Below are positions 7,916 through 14,306 of a stretch of 25,101 bases of DNA, in pieces. Every line of letters begins with the position of its first letter. The stretch's first letter is position 1. Source of the stretch: JAWVZU01 sp033722075 (GTDB lineage: Bacteria; Pseudomonadota; Gammaproteobacteria; Xanthomonadales; SZUA-38); NCBI GenBank assembly GCA_033722075.1, contig JAWVZU010000020.1, forward strand, positions 1 through 25,101, given 5' to 3'. The position numbers and the translations under genes are program-made. The notes under the pieces were generated by a model. It saw only the letters and a list, made by a program, of their open reading frames with translations. It was not told the origin of the DNA and made no database searches.

Positions 7916-8616
7916 CCGAGGCCCTCTACAGTCACGAACCCTACCGACGCGAGTGCACGGCGCAGATCCGCGAGATCTCGGACCGGGGCGTCGTGCTGGA
8001 CCGTACGGTCTTCTACCCCCTGGGCGGCGGACAACCCGGCGATACCGGCTGGCTGCAGATCGATGGCCGGGAACCGATCCGGGTGACGGACACCCGCTGG
8101 CTCGATCAAGCGCTGGTGCATGTCACCGAGGAAAAGCCGGATTTGACGCCGGGCGAGCAGCTCACCGCCCGAATCGACTGGGATCGTCGCCATGCGCACA
8201 TGAGGATGCACACCGCGCTGCACCTGCTCGGTTCCTTGATTCCCTTCGGAGTGACCGGCGGGAACATATCGGCGACCAAGAGCCGACTCGATTTCGATAC
8301 CGGAGAAGCATTCGACAAGGAAAAGCTCACCGCCGAACTCAATGCACTGGTCGACGCGGACCACCCGGTCCAGTCGCGATGGATCACCCAGGAAGAACTG
8401 GCCGAGCAGCCTGACCTCGTCCGGACCATGTCCGTGAAGCCGCCGGCCAACGTCCCCCTGGTCCGCCTGCTGGAAATCCCCGGCATCGACCTTCAGCCCT
8501 GCGGCGGCACGCACGTATCACGAACCGGTGAGATCGGCCCGGTGCGGGTCAGCAAGATCGAGAACAAGGGCAAGCACAACCGGCGTTTCAATATCGTCTT
8601 CGCCGACCCGGACTGA
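7912..8616 (+). CDS. Alanyl-tRNA editing protein (AlaX family)
   Basis: A 234-residue free-standing editing domain related to the C-terminal half of alanyl-tRNA synthetase. It would hydrolyse mischarged Ser-tRNA(Ala) or Gly-tRNA(Ala) in the cytoplasm. The zinc site is complete: His100 and His104 in HTALH, and Cys197 and His201 in CGGTH. The N-terminal beta-barrel motif FYPLGGGQPGDTG is also intact, which fits the medium-length AlaX class. There is no aminoacylation or C-Ala domain, so it is not a fragment of alaS. The start overlaps the aldehyde dehydrogenase stop by 4 nt, so translation is probably coupled. It is convergent with the diguanylate cyclase gene, 7 nt apart, with no terminator visible between them. 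Confidence 0.93.
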   Translation: MTEALYSHEPYRRECTAQIREISDRGVVLDRTVFYPLGGGQPGDTGWLQIDGREPIRVTDTRWLDQALVHVTEEKPDLTPGEQLTARIDWDRRHAHMRMHTALHLLGSLIPFGVTGGNISATKSRLDFDTGEAFDKEKLTAELNALVDADHPVQSRWITQEELAEQPDLVRTMSVKPPANVPLVRLLEIPGIDLQPCGGTHVSRTGEIGPVRVSKIENKGKHNRRFNIVFADPD

Positions 8617-8623
8617 AACCGGC

Positions 8624-9703
8624 CTATCCCCGGCGGTCTCCCGATCGCGCCTCGGGCTCCCTTTCTTCATCCACCTCGACGCGGTCGCGACCGAGCTGCT
8701 TGGCGCGGTACATTGCTTCGTCGGCTCGGCGCAGCCAGTGCTCCCATTCCTCATCGTCCCACAACGCTGCAGCGCCGATGGATACGGTCACCGGCGTGGC
8801 TGTGCCTTGCATGGCCTCGCCGAACAGCCGGTGGAGATCGTCGAGAACCGGTCGCGCTTCGGTCAGGGTCGTATCGTTGAGCAACACCACGAACTCCTCG
8901 CCGCCGAGCCGGTACAAGCCGTCACTGCGCCGAAGCCGTTCGCGAACGATCTCGGCCAGGCGCACCAGCACCCGGTCTCCGGCCTCGTGGCCAAGCGTGT
9001 CGTTGACCTGCTTGAACCGGTCCAGGTCGAGGACCGCAAGAACCGCGGGCGTCCGCCCGGGGCTGTTGCGTGCCTGGACCGCATTGGCCAGGTGCTGGTT
9101 CATGATCCGACGATTTCCGGCGTGGGTCAGCGGATCCTGGGTCGCCATCGCCTCGAGTGCACGTCGCTGGGTGTCGTAACGGGACTTGAAGATCCAGCCA
9201 TAGGCCGTCACCAGCAACGCCGTGACGGCGAATATCATCCGCTCGGGCAGATTGGAGAACAACGCCGGCTGGGCGGCAATGGCAACGATGAGTACGATGT
9301 TGGCGACCAGGGCAATGCGAACCCCGGTGACCACGAAGCTGATGCTCAGCACCAGGAACGCCCAGTAGGTCGAGGTGCCGCCAAAAACGAAGGCACTCGC
9401 CAGGCAGGCCATCACCGCAAAACCGACGAAGATCGCCCCGGCGCGACCGACGTTGTTCCCGCGCCAGCCGTAGACCACGACCGCGCCCAGCCCCAGGGTG
9501 ATCCCGCAGTCGACGACACCGCCGATGATACTTCCGGTCAGGAAACGATAGACGGCAAAACCGGCGACGGCGATGGCGCTGATCCCGCCAAAGACGGTGA
9601 GGATGGCCAGGTCGAATTCCTGCTGGAGCCGTCCCAGCAGCGACGCGCTCTTGCCCCCCGGCCGGGAGGCGTCGGAATCAGGTAGCGGAGCTCTAAAGGC
9701 CAA
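8624..9703 (-). CDS. Membrane-bound diguanylate cyclase (GGDEF)
   Basis: A 359-residue protein. Residues about 33-174 form five or six hydrophobic segments, including FGGISAIAVAGFAVY, VGFAVMACLASAFVFG, FLVLSISFVVTGV and MIFAVTALLVTAYGW. A short linker leads to a GGDEF domain from about 187 (DPLTHAGNRR), with DLDRFKQVND, and the active-site loop GGEEF at 267-271. RRSD at 258-261 lies five residues before it and matches the RxxD inhibitory site, so product feedback by c-di-GMP is expected. There is no EAL or recognisable sensory domain outside the membrane region. The start is a TTG at 9703, with an in-frame stop two codons further up; no ATG or GTG lies near. Downstream of pdxJ by 56 nt, it may be the last gene of that operon. 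Confidence 0.93.
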   Translation of the reverse strand: MAFRAPLPDSDASRPGGKSASLLGRLQQEFDLAILTVFGGISAIAVAGFAVYRFLTGSIIGGVVDCGITLGLGAVVVYGWRGNNVGRAGAIFVGFAVMACLASAFVFGGTSTYWAFLVLSISFVVTGVRIALVANIVLIVAIAAQPALFSNLPERMIFAVTALLVTAYGWIFKSRYDTQRRALEAMATQDPLTHAGNRRIMNQHLANAVQARNSPGRTPAVLAVLDLDRFKQVNDTLGHEAGDRVLVRLAEIVRERLRRSDGLYRLGGEEFVVLLNDTTLTEARPVLDDLHRLFGEAMQGTATPVTVSIGAAALWDDEEWEHWLRRADEAMYRAKQLGRDRVEVDEEREPEARSGDRRG

Positions 9704-9759
9704 TTTCGGCGGTCACTGGCGATCCACAGACCTGTCAAGCATACCGCATGTGCTTACGG

Positions 9760-10497
9760 TTAGCGGCGCGCCTCCAGCATCAGCCGTTTCATCTCGGCAA
9801 CCGCCGACTTGAAACCGACCATCACCGATCTGGCTACGATGGCGTGACCGATGTTGAGTTCCCGGATTTCCGGAATGGCCGCGATCGGTGCGACGTTGTG
9901 ATAATGCAGCCCGTGTCCCGCGTTGACCTGCAGCCCCAGGTCCGCGCCGGCGTGTGCCGCCGATCGGATGCGTTCCAGTTCCGCTGCCCGGTCGACGGCA
10001 GTTTCCGCATCTGCGTAGGCGCCGGTGTGCAGCTCGACAACCGGCGCACCGGCCTCGCGGGAGGCTTCGAGCTGGTCCGGATCGGGGTCGATGAAAAGCG
10101 AAACCCGGATTCCCGCATCGCCGAGCCGACGGCAGGCGTCACGAACCGATTCCTCGTGCGCGCGGACATCCAGGCCACCCTCGGTAGTCAATTCCTCACG
10201 CCGTTCCGGGACCAGGCAGACGTCGGCCGGCCGTTGTTCAATGGCCAGGGCCAGCATTTCGTCGTTTACCGCGCACTCCAGGTTGATCCGGGTCGTGACC
10301 GTTCGGGTGAGCAGAGCGACGTCACGATCCTGGATGTGCCGCCGGTCTTCCCGCAGATGGACGGTTATGGCATCCGCACCGGCCTCCTCTGCGAGGAAAG
10401 CGGCCTGCAGCGGATCCGGGTAGCGCGTGCCCCGAGCCTGGCGCAGCGTTGCGACGTGATCGATGTTCACTCCGAGTAGGATCGATTGATGATTCAT
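9760..10497 (-). CDS. pdxJ: Pyridoxine 5'-phosphate synthase
   Basis: A 245-residue TIM-barrel enzyme that condenses 1-deoxy-xylulose 5-phosphate with aminoacetone phosphate in vitamin B6 synthesis. Conserved segments are LGVNIDHVATLRQARGTRYPDP, ADAITVHLREDRRHIQDRDV, NLECAVNDEML, CLVPERREELTTEGGLD, VELHTGAYAD, VNAGHGLHYHNV and LNIGHAIVARSVMVG. Length equals the usual family length. A good GGAGG ribosome site lies 5 nt before the ATG at 10497. The start overlaps the recO stop by 4 nt, the usual coupling in gammaproteobacteria. Confidence 0.97.
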   Translation of the reverse strand: MNHQSILLGVNIDHVATLRQARGTRYPDPLQAAFLAEEAGADAITVHLREDRRHIQDRDVALLTRTVTTRINLECAVNDEMLALAIEQRPADVCLVPERREELTTEGGLDVRAHEESVRDACRRLGDAGIRVSLFIDPDPDQLEASREAGAPVVELHTGAYADAETAVDRAAELERIRSAAHAGADLGLQVNAGHGLHYHNVAPIAAIPEIRELNIGHAIVARSVMVGFKSAVAEMKRLMLEARR

Positions 10498-11198
10498 CGG
10501 CGCCTCCAGTTCTTCTTGAGCAGTTCGCGGGACCGGATCGGCCGGTCTCCCAGATAGTGGGCCATGATACGGCTCATGAGTCGACGACTCTCACCGTGAC
10601 CGTCGCGAGGGATTTCCCCCTTGGCCAGCGCGAGCAGCGTGGCCCCCGAGACCACCCAGGGGGAATCGGCCGCATCCGCCACGGCGCAGGGTCCTTTTTC
10701 CAGTTCGTAGCGATAGTGGCCGTCAGGATCCAGGGGTTGCCCGGTCTGCCCGTCGCAGGTGAGCTCCAGACCATAGCCGAGCTCCTGCAGCAGCACCACC
10801 TCGAAGCGACGCAGCGTCGCGTCCTCTCCGGCCAGGCTTTGCAGCGCCTCCCGGTAGTGATGAAACAACTGTGGATGAGGATCATCCCGCGGCAACAGGC
10901 GCATCAGCAGCTCGTTCAGATAGAACCCATAGGGCAAATGACTGCCGACCAGACCGGCAACGCCCGGGCCCCGGTCCACTTCCGTGAGCGTGCCCAGCTC
11001 GCCGCGCCCGGCCCAGCCCAGCAACAACGGCTGGAACGGCTGCAGCAGGCCGGACCTGCCCTGGCGGGAACGACGGGCCCCGCGGGCGACCACGCCCACC
11101 CTGCCGTGGTTCAGCGTAAACAGCTCGAGGAGGAGGCTGGACTCGCGGTAGTCCCGGCGATGCAGCAGGAACCCCGGCTCATCGCTGACCCGGTTCAC
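10494..11198 (-). CDS. recO: DNA repair protein RecO
   Basis: A 234-residue RecO, which loads RecA on SSB-coated single strands in the RecFOR recombination-repair pathway. The N-terminal OB fold shows FLLHRRDYRESSLLLELFT and GRVGVVARGARRSR; the helical part has PYGFYLNELLMRLLPRDDPHPQLFHHY and LRRFEVVLLQELGYGLEL. The zinc-binding cysteines of some RecO proteins are not obvious here: only CDG and PCA remain, as in many gammaproteobacteria. It overlaps era upstream and pdxJ downstream by 4 nt each. Confidence 0.95.
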   Translation of the reverse strand: MNRVSDEPGFLLHRRDYRESSLLLELFTLNHGRVGVVARGARRSRQGRSGLLQPFQPLLLGWAGRGELGTLTEVDRGPGVAGLVGSHLPYGFYLNELLMRLLPRDDPHPQLFHHYREALQSLAGEDATLRRFEVVLLQELGYGLELTCDGQTGQPLDPDGHYRYELEKGPCAVADAADSPWVVSGATLLALAKGEIPRDGHGESRRLMSRIMAHYLGDRPIRSRELLKKNWRRR

Positions 11199-12094
11199 TC
11201 CTGATATCCGAAGGCCCGCAGGGCGCGCTCATCATCGGACCAGCCCTGCTTGACCTTCACCCAGGTCTGCAGGAAGACCTTTTCCCCGAGCAATGCCTCC
11301 AGCGCCTTGCGGGCGCGGCTGCCGATCTTTCGCAGGGTCTCGCCCTTGCGGCCGATGATGATGGCCTTCTGCCCCTCGCGCTCGACCCAGATCAGGATGC
11401 CGATCCTAACCAGGCCTTCCTCGTGAACATAGTTCTCGACCTCGACCGTCGTCGCGTAGGGAACTTCTTCGTGGGTGCAACGGGTGATCTGCTCGCGCAC
11501 GAACTCCGCTGCCAGAAAGCGCTCGCTGCGGTCGGTGATCTGGTCCGCATCGTAGAAGGGCCGGGAGAACGGCAGCCGCTCGAGCACCTCGGCCTCTACG
11601 ACATCGACGCCATCGCTTTCGAGTGCGCACACCGGGAGGACCTCGGCGAGCCGGTAGTCACGATTCAGCTGCTCCAGGAACGGCAGCAGCTCCCGCTTGT
11701 CCCGGAGCCGGTCGATCTTGTTGATGATGCACAGAACCGGCGCGTCCACGCTCTTGAGGCTCTCGCCCAGCGCCCGGTCCTCTTCGGTCAGCCGCGCGGC
11801 TTCGACCACCCACAGGACCACGTCCGCATCGGCGAGAACGGCCCGGGCAACCCGGTTCATGTAGCGATTGATCGCCTTCGGCGTGCCCTGGTGGATGCCG
11901 GGGGTGTCGATGAACACCAGTTGACCGCCCTCGACCGACTTGATTCCAAGGATCTGGTGCCGCGTGGTCTGGGGTTTAGATGCGGTGATGCTGACCTTCT
12001 GGCCGAGAATCGCATTCAGCAGGGTGGACTTGCCGACATTCGGACGGCCTACGATCGCCGCATAACCGCAGCGGTGTTCCTGCTCGCTTTCCAT
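11195..12094 (-). CDS. era: GTPase Era
   Basis: About 299 residues. Era is an essential GTPase that binds the 3' end of 16S rRNA during 30S assembly. Motifs in order are GRPNVGKST (G1), SKPQTTRHQILG (G2), FIDTPGIHQG (G3) and IINKIDRL (G4), followed by a C-terminal KH domain with GQKAIIIGRKGETLRKIG and a final QTWVKVKQGWSDDERALRAFGY. The start is either ATG at 12094, 4 nt after the rnc stop and preceded by TGAGG, or GTG at 12106 overlapping rnc by 8 nt. I prefer the ATG because it gives the usual short leader before RCGYAAIVG. It lies in the rnc-era-recO-pdxJ chain. Confidence 0.97.
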   Translation of the reverse strand: MESEQEHRCGYAAIVGRPNVGKSTLLNAILGQKVSITASKPQTTRHQILGIKSVEGGQLVFIDTPGIHQGTPKAINRYMNRVARAVLADADVVLWVVEAARLTEEDRALGESLKSVDAPVLCIINKIDRLRDKRELLPFLEQLNRDYRLAEVLPVCALESDGVDVVEAEVLERLPFSRPFYDADQITDRSERFLAAEFVREQITRCTHEEVPYATTVEVENYVHEEGLVRIGILIWVEREGQKAIIIGRKGETLRKIGSRARKALEALLGEKVFLQTWVKVKQGWSDDERALRAFGYQE

Positions 12095-12098
12095 CGCC

Positions 12099-12764
12099 TC
12101 AACCACGCTGCCCGTCGATCGCTTCCAGCGCCGCCGCGGCGGCCGCCTGCTCGGCCTTGCGCCGGCTGCTGCCGGACCGTTCGACCCGAACGCTCAGCCC
12201 GGGGACATCGCAGGCCACGAAGAAGGTGCGCGCATGGTCGGCGCCTTCCGCCCTCAACAGCTCGTAGTCCGGCAACCCGAGCTGGCGGCCCTGGAGATAT
12301 TCCTGCAGCCTGGTCTTCGCATCCTTCAGCTGCTCTGCGGGTGGCAGATTTGCAACGCGGTCCTTGAACCAAGCGCGAATCAGATCGGCGGCGGGCCCAT
12401 AACCGCCGTCGAGGAAGACCGCGCCGAGGACGGCTTCCACGGCATCGGCCAGAATCGAGGAACGACGCTGACCACCGCTGCGCTTTTCGCCCTGCCCGAG
12501 GTTCAGGTGCTCACCCAGCGCCAGGTCGTTGGCGATCGCAGCCAGGGTCTCCTTGCGGACCAGCTTGGCCCGCAACCGGCTGAGATCACCCTCGTCTGCA
12601 TCGGGGAAACGCTGAAACAGCTCGTCGGCGACGACGAAATTCAGGATCGAATCACCCAGGAATTCCAGGCGCTCGTTATTGGGATTGCCGGCGCTTCGGT
12701 GGGTCAGCGCCTGCCGAAGCAAGCCTGGATTCTCGAACCGATAGTCCAGACCCGGAAAGCTCAT
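12099..12764 (-). CDS. rnc: Ribonuclease III
   Basis: A 221-residue RNase III that processes rRNA precursors and structured mRNAs. The catalytic signature NERLEFLGDSILNFVVADELF is intact, followed by DLSRLRAKLVRKETLA, and the second acidic cluster SILADAVEAVLGAVFLDGGY supplies the remaining Mg-binding residues. The C-terminal double-stranded-RNA-binding domain begins DAKTRLQEYLQGR and ends GSSRRKAEQAAAAAAL. The ATG at 12764 (MSFPGL) starts 1 nt after the stop of the DUF4845 gene; the longer in-frame form would run into that gene. Confidence 0.97.
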   Translation of the reverse strand: MSFPGLDYRFENPGLLRQALTHRSAGNPNNERLEFLGDSILNFVVADELFQRFPDADEGDLSRLRAKLVRKETLAAIANDLALGEHLNLGQGEKRSGGQRRSSILADAVEAVLGAVFLDGGYGPAADLIRAWFKDRVANLPPAEQLKDAKTRLQEYLQGRQLGLPDYELLRAEGADHARTFFVACDVPGLSVRVERSGSSRRKAEQAAAAAALEAIDGQRG

Positions 12765-12765
12765 T

Positions 12766-13128
12766 TCACTCCAGCAGGTCGACCGAGAAGTCGAACTTGG
12801 CCACGACATCGAGATTGCCGATCAGCGGCTTGCGCACTTCGTAGACGATGCTGATGACGTAGCCGTCGCGCTTGGAGATGGTCACGTCCTGCTTCTGGAC
12901 CGACTCCACGTAACTGACATAGAAGCGGTTCCACAGCTGCTGCTTGATCTCGGCCGGGCTCTTCTTCTCGATTCCCGGCTCCTGCTGGAGCCCGTTCAGC
13001 GCTGCCTTGACCGAGAAGGCCTCCTGGTAGATCGGGAACAGTTTCATGGCGATGAACCCGCCGAAAATCAGCAGAGCCAGGATGATCACCAGCCCGATCA
13101 GGGTCAAACCTTGTTGGCGCTTGTACAT
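12766..13128 (-). CDS. DUF4845 membrane protein between lepB and rnc
   Basis: A 120-residue single-pass membrane protein. The N-terminus MYKRQQGLTLIGLVIILALL is a short basic leader followed by a transmembrane helix (about 8-30), then a soluble periplasmic alpha+beta domain (KLFPIYQEAFSVKAAL, YVSYVESVQKQDVTISKRDGYVISIVYEV, FDFSVDLLE). This matches the conserved small gene found between lepB and rnc in many gammaproteobacteria (PA0769 in Pseudomonas). Its function is unknown. The leader resembles a type IV prepilin site (G then L-T-L) but lacks the Glu at +5 of the mature pilin. A GTGAGGT ribosome site lies 7 nt before the ATG. Confidence 0.9.
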   Translation of the reverse strand: MYKRQQGLTLIGLVIILALLIFGGFIAMKLFPIYQEAFSVKAALNGLQQEPGIEKKSPAEIKQQLWNRFYVSYVESVQKQDVTISKRDGYVISIVYEVRKPLIGNLDVVAKFDFSVDLLE

Positions 13129-13137
13129 GCTATTACC

Positions 13138-13968
13138 TCACTTGATCACCGTTCCGATCCGCCCCCAGTTGGACAGGCTCAGGCGCATCCAGATGAACAC
13201 CGCCTTGCCCACCAGGTGGTCATCGGGGACAAATCCCCAGAAGCGACTGTCCCGGCTATTATCCCGATTATCGCCGAGGACGAAATATTGTCCTTCCGGA
13301 ACGCGCCACACGTGCCCGCTGAAGAGGCGGTGCCTGAGATGCTCGGGATTGCGCAGAATCCGGTGCTCCCGATCGCCGGGCAGATACTCCATGCCCTGCC
13401 GCAGGCCCTGCGCCTCGCGACTGCCGTCCTCGGGGATGTACGGGCCCAGCCATTCCATGGGCACCGGCTCGCCGTTGATGATCAGCCGATTGTCTTCGAT
13501 CCGCACCTCATCCCCAGGCAGGCCGATGACGCGCTTGATGTAGTCCATCGACTCGTCTTCCGGGTAACGGAACACGACCACATCGCCGCGCTCCGGCGAA
13601 CCCAGATCCACGAATTTGTTGTTCAGCACCGGAAGCCGCAGGCCGTAGGAGAACTTGCTGACCAGGATCAGATCCCCGACCAGCAGGGTCGGGAGCATGG
13701 AACTGGAGGGAATCCGGAAGGGCTCGGCGATGAACGAGCGAATGATGAGCACGATGAGGATGACCGGAAAAAACGACCGGGCATATTCCACCACCAGCGG
13801 CTCGCTGCGCTTTCCGGACTCTTCGTGATCTTCGGCCAGCCCCGAGGGGCCGCCGGCCGTCGCGACCTGAGAACGGCGCCGCGGCGCAAACAGCAACGCA
13901 TCAATGGCCCAGATCCCCCCGGTGAGGAAGGTCAGGATCACCAGCAATGCGGCAAAATCAAAATGCAT
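13138..13968 (-). CDS. lepB: Signal peptidase I
   Basis: A 276-residue inner-membrane leader peptidase. Two N-terminal hydrophobic segments are visible (residues 6-27 and 66-80), separated by a charged cytoplasmic loop. The catalytic Ser90 is in RIPSSSMLPTL and the general-base Lys145 in MDYIKRVIGLPGD; box E GDNRDNSRDSRFWGFVP is intact. It cleaves signal peptides from exported proteins, including the secreted proteins encoded in this window. Start ATG 13968 follows a GGTGAG site. It lies 338 nt downstream of lepA, an unusually large gap for this pair, and may therefore have its own promoter. Confidence 0.97.
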   Translation of the reverse strand: MHFDFAALLVILTFLTGGIWAIDALLFAPRRRSQVATAGGPSGLAEDHEESGKRSEPLVVEYARSFFPVILIVLIIRSFIAEPFRIPSSSMLPTLLVGDLILVSKFSYGLRLPVLNNKFVDLGSPERGDVVVFRYPEDESMDYIKRVIGLPGDEVRIEDNRLIINGEPVPMEWLGPYIPEDGSREAQGLRQGMEYLPGDREHRILRNPEHLRHRLFSGHVWRVPEGQYFVLGDNRDNSRDSRFWGFVPDDHLVGKAVFIWMRLSLSNWGRIGTVIK

Positions 13969-13992
13969 CAGAATCTCACCCAGCCCGTACCG

Positions 13993-14010
13993 GCGAATCC
14001 CGGGATTCGC
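13993..14010. promoter_or_regulatory. 18-bp perfect palindrome upstream of lepB
   Basis: GCGAATCCCGGGATTCGC is a perfect 18-bp palindrome 25 nt before the lepB start codon. On the minus strand a weak promoter-like pair TTGTAC (14047-14052) and TAATAC (14023-14028) with an 18-nt spacer would start transcription about 14016, placing the palindrome at the very 5' end of the lepB message. It could be an operator or a leader hairpin. The promoter call is weak (3 of 6 matches in each box). Confidence 0.4.
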
Positions 14011-14096
14011 ACGGCACTTTCAGTATTACTCATGCGGGCGCCCAATGTACAAGCGGCTCCAGCCCGGATGTTGCATGAGTGGTCGGGATTTACTAC

Positions 14097-14110
14097 GGGC
14101 ATCCATGCCC
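14097..14110. repeat. GGGCAT/ATGCCC short palindrome in lepA-lepB gap
   Basis: GGGCATCCATGCCC is an inverted repeat with 6-bp arms and a 2-nt centre (CATGGATG on the minus strand). It lies in the 338-nt non-coding gap 13969-14306 together with the 18-bp palindrome and the hairpin at 14141-14161. Small palindromes of this kind are often dispersed in gammaproteobacterial genomes. It does not look like a terminator. Confidence 0.35.
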
Positions 14111-14132
14111 TCCACCCATCAGGGCCAGCTTC

Positions 14133-14161
14133 GCTGTTCGAAAATCGTTCCCGACGATTTT
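14133..14161. repeat. Hairpin sharing 15 nt with the 21.7-kb tandem repeat
   Basis: Bases 14133-14147 (GCTGTTCGAAAATCG) are identical to the reverse complement of 21771-21785 and 21864-21878 inside the tandem repeat. They run into a perfect stem AAAATCGT (14141-14148), loop TCCCG, ACGATTTT (14154-14161). The segment is non-coding between lepA and lepB, so it probably belongs to a dispersed palindromic repeat family. A role as a weak lepA terminator is possible, but there is no separate T-run. Confidence 0.45.
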
Positions 14162-14306
14162 GTCCGGCCAATCCCGCCCGCGAGATTGGGCGGAAAACCG
14201 ACAGCGTGCAAACTGTACCACCGACGCATCGCCAACCATGATGCCTACCGATTGATCTGATTTGCTCAAATTCCATGATGCGCGCGTCACTTGTGCAATA
14301 TTCGGG

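Noticed and set aside
14141..14161. Intrinsic terminator of lepA
   Set aside because: The stem is perfect but the T residues are part of it and it lies about 150 nt beyond the lepA stop; kept as a repeat hairpin.
13968..14276. 102-codon minus-strand open frame in the lepA-lepB gap
   Set aside because: It has no ribosome site, no recognisable domain and is built across the palindromes of the gap (14097-14161). The TGATG overlap with lepB looks suggestive but the protein sequence looks like translated repeat.
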